Positions 57,775 through 64,000 of a stretch of DNA of 64,000 nt are shown here, piece after piece. The stretch covers positions 806,001 through 870,000 of the forward strand of contig JAPVLO010000074.1 in the NCBI GenBank assembly GCA_027257055.1, in the 5' to 3' direction. The first letter of the stretch is position 1, and each line of letters opens with the position of its first letter. This DNA comes from Cephalopachus bancanus (lineage: Eukaryota; Chordata; Mammalia; Primates; Tarsiidae). The notes under the pieces are model-generated. The model did no database searches and was not told where the DNA came from. It saw only the letters and a program-made list of their open reading frames with translations. Made by a program: the position numbers and the translations under genes.

Positions 57775-59584
57775 TCGCGTGTGCTTCTGTGTTCATTTAT
57801 TGGATCAGCAAAGGCCTTTTTATGAAGGCTAAACTAAGTCTTTTTCTTCCCTGAATTAAGATATCTTTAACCTGATCTTTGATAACCCAACACATTTTAC
57901 TCTTTTTAGCAATTTGTTATGATTTTTATTTTGATTGGGTTTTATATGTGTCAACATAGCACATTCTCCTTGAGGCATTATGTTTTTGTTTCCTTCGGTT
58001 TAGCTTCACTTATTTCCAAGATCCTTTCTTGAACTTCCTTGCTGGATTATATCTCATTTTATGTTTATGCTTACATTTGGAAATGCTGTTAGGTTTTCTG
58101 ACTGATTTTGCAACCCCAAATTCCCAAACTTCCTGGTGCAAAGTGTTTTGTTTGGTTTGTTTTTTTTGGATCCTCAAGACAGTCCTCAAATGAAGTGCAA
58201 CACTGATAATCTAAAAGGGGTCAACAAGATGGACTTTGATGGCCTTTTTCCTGTTCTTTTAAAGTCATGTTTTTCCCTCAGGTGTTGTGTTTCTCTAATA
58301 GAGTTTTCAATTTACTTTATGCTCTTGTCTTTTTGTGATCTGGAAATAAGGAGTATGAAATAAACCAAAGCAGAGATTCCTATTAGAGCATTTCTGCTGC
58401 TGTTGTTGAACTTTGCTATGGTTTTATGTTCCAACCTTTATTATTTTTGCCACATTTGTGGTTTGGTGGTTAATTATCTTGAAGAGTTCAATACAAGGAA
58501 AAGGATCACTTGACAGGTAGACGGAGCAGAGCAATGGAGAATTTCAGAGGTGGTGGAATTAGACAAGTCAGCAAGCAAATGACTGTGACTGGGTTGTCTG
58601 TCAGCAGATAACAGGGCCCTGGGCACCTGTCTAAGAGATTGAAAATAGAAAGAAAGGTAAGATCATAGCTCTCCAGAGTAGCCTATCAATACAGGCATCT
58701 GGGCACATAGACTCCATAATTAACCAAACACAAAAACAGAATTAGGCTAGAGTCAGGTTACCAAAACTAGAATATATGTAAAAAAGGGTCTTGAAAATAT
58801 GACAGTCTCCTGGGTGTAAATTTTGGGTCACAATATTCTGTGTGATTATTAACCATGGGAATCTGAGAATGAAGTCCTCTGTGTTAATCTTTTCATGTCT
58901 TCTTCTCCTAAGGTGAGGATTAGCCTAGATTCTGGTGCCAGTTTAAATCTTCTAAGATTAGTTGAGAGGTCCTAAATGTAGTCAGAAAAGAAAGGAGAAG
59001 TTACTCCTTGGACATATCTTGAGAAAGCATTCAAGTTTATATACAAAGTCAGAGAGAAAATAGAGAAAAATAAACTACAAAAGTAACTCAGAAAATCAAG
59101 TACCTGAAGTCAAATTAAAACATGAAAGACATTAAATATTAGAGAAGTATATTCGAGTTTCCCTGGCTAAAAAATTACAACCATTTTCAATTAATTTCTA
59201 TTCCCTCCAAAGGAATAAAATTTTTGTAGGGTAAAACTTATTATTCCCTGAAACCAGCAGAACTTCAGAAATAGCTAGCCACAAGTAGAGAGTGCACTGA
59301 GTTAAACAAAGACAATCATCGTTGCTCCAGTCTTCTTTTCACTACAGTATTTCAAACAACTTTTAACAGGCTTCTCCCAAGTAGATCTTTTAATTGTCTG
59401 CGTCCATGTCTAGGGTGTGTGATTCTTTGACCTTAATAGATTATCTCATGAAAACTGGGAGCATGGAGGTAAACAGTCTGGGGCTGTGGGCATTAAATCC
59501 AACAAAGTATGAGTTTAGCATCAAGGTGTTCACTCCTCTTACTATTCACATGACCTTAGTACTTGGAGCCTTTAATTCCTAATC
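57775..59584. other. No recognisable feature
   Basis: About 1.8 kb with no supported gene or named repeat; frames of 62-75 codons only. Confidence 0.5.
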
Positions 59585-59800
59585 AGCTTACACACCATTG
59601 GTGGGATTGTAAATTAGTATAGTCATTATAAAAAAACTGTATAGGGGTTTCTCAAAAAGCTAAAAATTAAACTACTATATGGTCCAGCAATTCCACTTCT
59701 GAGTGTTTATCTAAAATATCTGAAATCTGTATATCAAAGAGATGTCTGCACTCTTATGTTCATTGCAGTACTATTCACAATAGTCGAGTTAAGGAATCTG
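59585..59800 (+). mobile_element. Old L1 ORF2 3' fragment
   Basis: Sense L1 text near the end of ORF2: cacaccattggtgggattgt, actatatggtccagcaattc, gttcattgcagtactattca then caatagtcgagt. Frameshifted and short. Confidence 0.85.
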
Positions 59801-59979
59801 TCTCATTTTCTTAAGACAGCTTTGTCTTCTTTAGTTTTACTTCTGCACTTCAGGAAGGAGAAAAATAAAAATAACAAGAAAAGGAATCTATATGAGGAAA
59901 GCAAATCTTTCTGAAATATGCCCAGCATATAGATGTAATTCTCAATGGACACAATGTGTCACATAGCCATTGTACTACA

Positions 59980-60005
59980 AATATATATATATATATATAT
60001 ATATG
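59980..60005. repeat. (AT)n microsatellite
   Basis: 13 AT units. Confidence 0.95.
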
Positions 60006-60079
60006 TGAACAAGTGTTTCAGCTGGACACAGTGCTGATCCAAAGCAAACTAGGTTTTTCAATTTTCTTTTTTTCGAGAG

Positions 60080-60265
60080 ACCATGGATAGTCTAGCTTTG
60101 CCATCAGTAGCTCTGTGACTTACGACAAAGTGATTAACCTGCTTTAACGTTCTCTTCTTTAGGAATAATAATAGTCTCTACTTCATAGCATTAATGTGAA
60201 GGTTGATTAGGTGGGCAAAGTTTGAACACTGAAACAATGACCGGCACTAGTAAGCATTTATGGAA
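60080..60265 (+). repeat. MIR SINE fragment
   Basis: cagtagctctgtgacttacg, gtctctacttcatagcatta then aatgtgaaggttgattaggt and the end actagtaagcattta are in MIR order. Confidence 0.7.
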
Positions 60266-60586
60266 TTAGCTGTATTTTATATTAAATCAAACAACCTATT
60301 TGTCTTACTCTGGTTTCCCACATACATTTTCCTATTGGACAAAAATGCATGAACCATTGATGGAATTAGTTCCAGTTAGCCTGTTATATCTCCATGGTAC
60401 TTCAATCCATTTACTTCTCTGCTGTATTTCTGTTTTGTATGAATTTGATAATGCATTCAAGGGAATTAAATCAGTCCCTGATACATAAAGTTCCTGAACC
60501 TACAAAGCTAAAAAGCAAGATTCCCCTCTGGGGGGTAGACACACTCTGTAAGATGTAACCCCTTAGATTGCAGTAATAATAACGAT

Positions 60587-61078
60587 GTGCTTATTGCTGT
60601 TCCTCTTTCTTACAACTATGAGAATCTTGCATTTCTTTATTATTTAAAAAATACCTATGAGGTCTTAATTAACGCTCTCTTTGAAATGTTCTTTAAATAT
60701 TTAACCCAAAGATCAACAATAAGCAAGAGGAAGAAGAGTGGTTTTACCACAGATGCTGAATCTGGTTTTACCATAGATGCTCTCTGTTGGGCAATCTATA
60801 ATCTACTCTCTGGGTTATTAACTTTCCTGACAGCTACAGAATACCTCATGGGAACACTTAGCTACCAGGCACTTTGCCCTTTTCAAACCCATGGCTATTT
60901 ATTTACTGCATTACAGTTGTACAGCACTAAGCCTATGTGTTTTGTTAAGCCTGAATTACTCTTGGCTAGTGACTTCCAAACTGGAGGAGAACAGAGTACT
61001 GTGTGTGATTTTTTTACTCCGTTGGAGACTGGCCTGAGCGTTGGAAACGTTGAGTTACTTAAGTGTTCTTTGGTTTAA
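60587..61078 (+). other. 163-codon open frame, no known family
   Basis: The longest frame not made of a repeat. It starts ATG at 60587 and ends TAA. The protein would be leucine-rich with a hydrophobic stretch near residues 70-90. An 8-residue unit (GFTTDAES, then GFTIDALC) comes from a 24-bp tandem duplication (60739-60757 and 60763-60781). No splice or promoter signal, no domain I recognise and no codon pattern unlike the surroundings were seen. It may well be chance, but it is long for AT-rich DNA, where stops are frequent. Confidence 0.12.
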
Positions 61079-61314
61079 AAAAATCTCACCTGCTAACTCC
61101 TAAACAAAGATCACCGTGTACAAACTGCAAATTACATACCTTATAGAATTCAGGTGTCAACTATTAACTATCAGGGAGACTACTCCTTCTTACCACACTG
61201 TCATAGATAGAAGTCATTCAATATTTTCCAGTGATTATTATTGGTACATGGATGGGATAATTCTTTGTTTAGAATCCCTGGCCTCCAATCGTTAAGTGCC
61301 AGTTGTCCCACAGC

Positions 61315-61450
61315 AGGTAGCTATTGCTGCACAAACCAAACAAAACATAGTGAGGTAAAATAATAAATATTGATTTATCAGGCTTGGAAGGTTGCTTCTG
61401 GTAGCTCTACAGATCTCAGGTAGGCTTTCTCATGTTAATTAGTTGTCTCT
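61315..61450 (-). repeat. Possible old LTR fragment
   Basis: gtagctattgctgcacaaac, then caaaacatagtgaggtaaaa, and tttatcaggcttgg look like the antisense end of an old MaLR-type LTR. Weak. Confidence 0.35.
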
Positions 61451-61475
61451 GCCAGTATGCAACGCTATGAGATAC

Positions 61476-61501
61476 ACACATATACACATATGTATATGTG
61501 T
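61476..61501. repeat. Perfect 10-bp inverted repeat
   Basis: ACACATATAC (61476-61485) and GTATATGTGT (61492-61501) with a 6-nt loop, within alternating AC/AT text. Confidence 0.85.
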
Positions 61502-61935
61502 ACCTGTATGTACATATATAAACATTCATTTGCATATATATATTTATGCATATTTAACGAAATGGAATAATAAGGTATTTTTTTCCACAACTTGCACTTT
61601 TTAACTTGGTTTTTTAAAAAGTATTTTAATTAAAAACAATTGCTTGTGTTTTAATTATTTGGGTGCAAACCCAGTTTTTTCATCTACCAATTTTGTGATT
61701 TGGGCCTATTTAACTTTGAAAACATCAGTATTCCCATTAACAAAAAGTGTGCAATAGTCACAACTGCCACAGCATCAAATAATACCATATGAGTACTTTG
61801 GCATATAACAAAGTTTTAGTGTTATTGATCAATACTAGTATTGGTTGACTTGTCTGGGACATTTAGACATTTCGTTTTATAAGAAAACTGAACTACTTTC
61901 AATATTTCAAAAGTAGGTCTAGTGACCGCTTAGAT

Positions 61936-61998
61936 TTCTTTTTTTTTTTTTTGAGTTGGAGTCTCACTCTGTCACCCAGACTGGAGTGCAGTGGCCGC
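61936..61998 (-). repeat. Alu 3' stub, extremely 5'-truncated
   Basis: T-run then only the last 45-50 bases of the Alu right arm (gagttggagtctcactctgt; cagtggccgcc), ending inside the right-arm hairpin sequence. Confidence 0.85.
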
Positions 61999-62479
61999 CC
62001 CGAAGCTGCAGGGTTTGGACAGATACCATTTTATCAAATCAAGGAAACTTTTGGCTTAGAATAATAATAGCTGTGATCTAGTTCTTCAGTCTGAAAAAGA
62101 TTTAGTATTTATTTATGTTTTTCTTTTTCTTGGCATTAGTTTTTCTTTCTTAAACTCTGCTTTAACATGTCACCTTTTTATAGTGTAAGATTTGATTCGT
62201 TATTTGGAAAGTGTTGCATTGTAGTTTGTAATGAAAGTTTTTTCATTCCTCCCAATCAAACCTCTCATTTGTTTGATTCCTTTTCCTTCACAATATTCAC
62301 CTCATAGTTTCTTACACCTCATAATTTTCTATTTTATTAACACTACACATTTTGGAGGGTTTAATCTCTTTTTTATTTTGGAAAAAATTCATAAGTAGTA
62401 AATTTGTAAATATCTTGAGCCACAAAAATTGTCCCTTTGATTTCATGTCAGTTACATTCACCTTTTAATTTTAAATAAC

Positions 62480-63840
62480 TTTAGTTAAAGTTTTTATTAT
62501 TGTATTTTGTTCTGGAAACCAGTGTTGCAATTCAAAAGCCTGATGTCAGTCCAATTTGCTTTCCTTAGCTAATCACTTTTGTTTGCCTTTATTTTTGTTT
62601 TTATTCTCTCTCAAAGATTTAAGACTGCTTTGAGTTATAAAATTCTCTCAATATGTGTTTTGTTTATTTGTTTGTTTTGTTTTGTTTTCATCCTTCTGTT
62701 GTCTTTGGCTAGACTTTTGGGGATATTGTTAATTTGAGAACTTTTAAAAAATTTAAATATTTGATTATTTGCTTCCATAAATGTTTCTGTGCTCTCCTTC
62801 TGGAAACACTATTAATAACCAGAGAACTACTGGATCTAATTCTCATGATTCTTAACTTCATATTTATTTCATTACTTCTTTATCCTATATTTCTTCTGAA
62901 ATAATCTTTCTGTGCTATGTTCAGAATCACTTATTCAGTTTTTAATTACTTCCATCTATTATTCATCCCAGACAGCTATCACATATGTGAATGCTCTATT
63001 CTAATTCCCAAGAATCCACGTATTGCTCTTTTATAATAAATTGATGCCTATTTGAGATATAGATCTACTATTTTCTGTATTCACTATATTGCCCATGAAG
63101 TTTGTTGTTGTTTATTTTGTTTTTTCATCACTGTTGTATTTAGAGCATTGTTGAACTTCCTGGAAGTTTTGACTTTCTGTTTATATTTATGAATAAGCAT
63201 CCCTATTGTCTAGTATTTTATTTTTATTTTTATGTCAATAGTTTTAGAAAGTACAAATGGTTTATGGTTACATGAATGTATTGTATAAGGGCAAAGAAGA
63301 CCGGGTTTTTGGATACCCACAACCTCTTCCTGTGTACATTATACTCTTGCTGCAATGAATCTTTCAGGAGTTCTGTCAGCTTCTTGGGTCTTGATTTTAA
63401 ATCTCTAGAAAGGCCAGGGAAATTTTTCTCAATTATTCCCTCAAACACATTTTCTAAATCTATTGCTTTCTCCTCTTCCACAGGAACACCTATAATTCTT
63501 AGTTTTGAACATTCTACATAATCTCACTTTTTTTTGGAGACTTGTACCACTCTCTTGATTCTTTTTTAAATTTATTTATTGTTATCTTATTGGATGAATT
63601 AGAAAGCCTTGTCTTCAAACCTGAGATTTTTTCTTCTACTTGTTTTAGTCTACTGTTAAAACTTTCCACTGCATTTTATACTTCCCTAAATGGTCTTTCA
63701 TCTCAAGAAGTTCACCTTGTTTTTCTATTTAAAGACTATCTATTTGGAGAATTTTTCATTCATATTTTGAATAATTTTATTATTGTTATTATTATTATTT
63801 ATGTTGGTTTTCTACTTTCTCTTGTATCTCACTGAGAAAT
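62480..63840 (-). pseudogene. Degenerate L1 ORF1 (L1 or HAL1)
   Basis: The minus frame 63230-63481 holds EKAIDLENVFEGIIEKNFPG, preceded in another frame by RIIGVPVEEE and followed after a frameshift by IKTQEADRTPERF. These are the conserved order of the L1 ORF1 protein central part (RIIGVPE..., E-N-x-F-E-x-I-I, IQIQEAxRTP). Upstream (63542-63840) worn coiled-coil text such as EMKDHLGKY fits the ORF1 N-terminal half. No ORF2 text follows; the downstream phrase ctgacatcaggcttttgaat, then tgcaacactgg, fits the end of an ORF1-only HAL1 element. Many stops and frameshifts; no function. Confidence 0.75.
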
Positions 63841-63957
63841 TTTATAATCAACATTTCACATTCTGCCTCTAGAAATTAAAATATTTCATTCTGGTTAGGG
63901 TTTATTGCTGAAGAGTTACTGTGGTCATTTGAGGGGTGTTAAAAAACTCTGGTTTTA

Positions 63958-64000
63958 GCCGGGCTCGGTGGCTCAGCCTGTAATCCCGCGCCTTTGGGAG
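63958..64000 (+). repeat. Young-type Alu cut by window end
   Basis: Starts gccgggctcggtggctcagc and continues through cgcgcctttgggag with the inserted C; the rest lies outside the window. Confidence 0.93.

Noticed and set aside
57620..57832. Cys/Val repeat frame across the TG tract
   Set aside because: Microsatellite translation artefact.
1..64000. CRISPR array, bacterial operon, phage or plasmid content
   Set aside because: No regularly spaced repeats, dense coding or ribosome-binding sites; Alus and MIRs show mammalian nuclear DNA.

Overview
This window is non-coding primate nuclear DNA, most probably from a tarsier. It carries 23 dimeric, 7SL-derived Alu elements, which only primates have. 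Alongside these are mammal-wide MIR and L2 fragments, L1 3' ends, MaLR/ERVL-type LTRs and decayed mariner and Tigger-like transposons. Most of the Alus are not the human AluJ/S/Y or lemur/galago types. They look like an independent AluJ-derived lineage with its own diagnostic changes, which is why I favour a tarsier; this is inference and not proof. The background is AT-rich and I see no convincing protein-coding exon, CpG-island promoter or RNA gene. Nearly every open reading frame over 100 codons is an Alu antisense frame or chance, so this is a gene desert or the inside of a long intron.

Layout. 1-9.7 kb: AT-rich DNA with an old Alu, a possible old LTR (1.25-1.69 kb), a 5'-truncated L1 with a 19-bp target duplication (3.8-4.1 kb), two young Alus and a long unassigned old repeat (7.3-8.8 kb). 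9.7-19.6 kb: 3.5 kb with no recognisable repeat, a young Alu, two oppositely oriented MaLR-type LTRs (13.65-14.0 and 15.1-15.5 kb), an 81-bp retrocopy that looks like the polyadenylated end of an LTR transcript (15.84 kb), a MIR and two Alus. 19.6-31.5 kb: the densest region, with an Alu nested in an L1, a 5'-inverted L1 (22.0-22.4 kb), L2, a MaLR LTR, a 2-kb row of abutting DNA transposons and one LTR (27.4-29.3 kb, including a broken mariner transposase) and two pairs of inverted young Alus. 31.5-43.4 kb: mostly unassigned AT-rich DNA with two Alus side by side, a mariner-type MITE and a 14-bp perfect inverted repeat (37.0-37.3 kb). 43.4-57.2 kb: Alus, a Tigger-like MITE, a diverged duplicated block split by an Alu, long pyrimidine and purine tracts, and two L1 3' ends of one lineage-specific type. 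57.2-64 kb: a Z-DNA-prone repeat, MIR and L1 fragments, an unexplained 163-codon frame, a degenerate L1 ORF1 (perhaps HAL1) and an Alu cut by the window edge.

The most interesting signal is the Alu series. Reading copies from old to young shows the left arm gaining a tRNA T-arm-like hairpin around the B box (a 5-bp GCGGG/CCCGC stem with a 7-nt TTCGAGA loop), the right arm gaining a 7-bp GTGGCCG/CGGCCAC hairpin, then a 1-nt insertion and a 5-nt deletion that define the youngest group.
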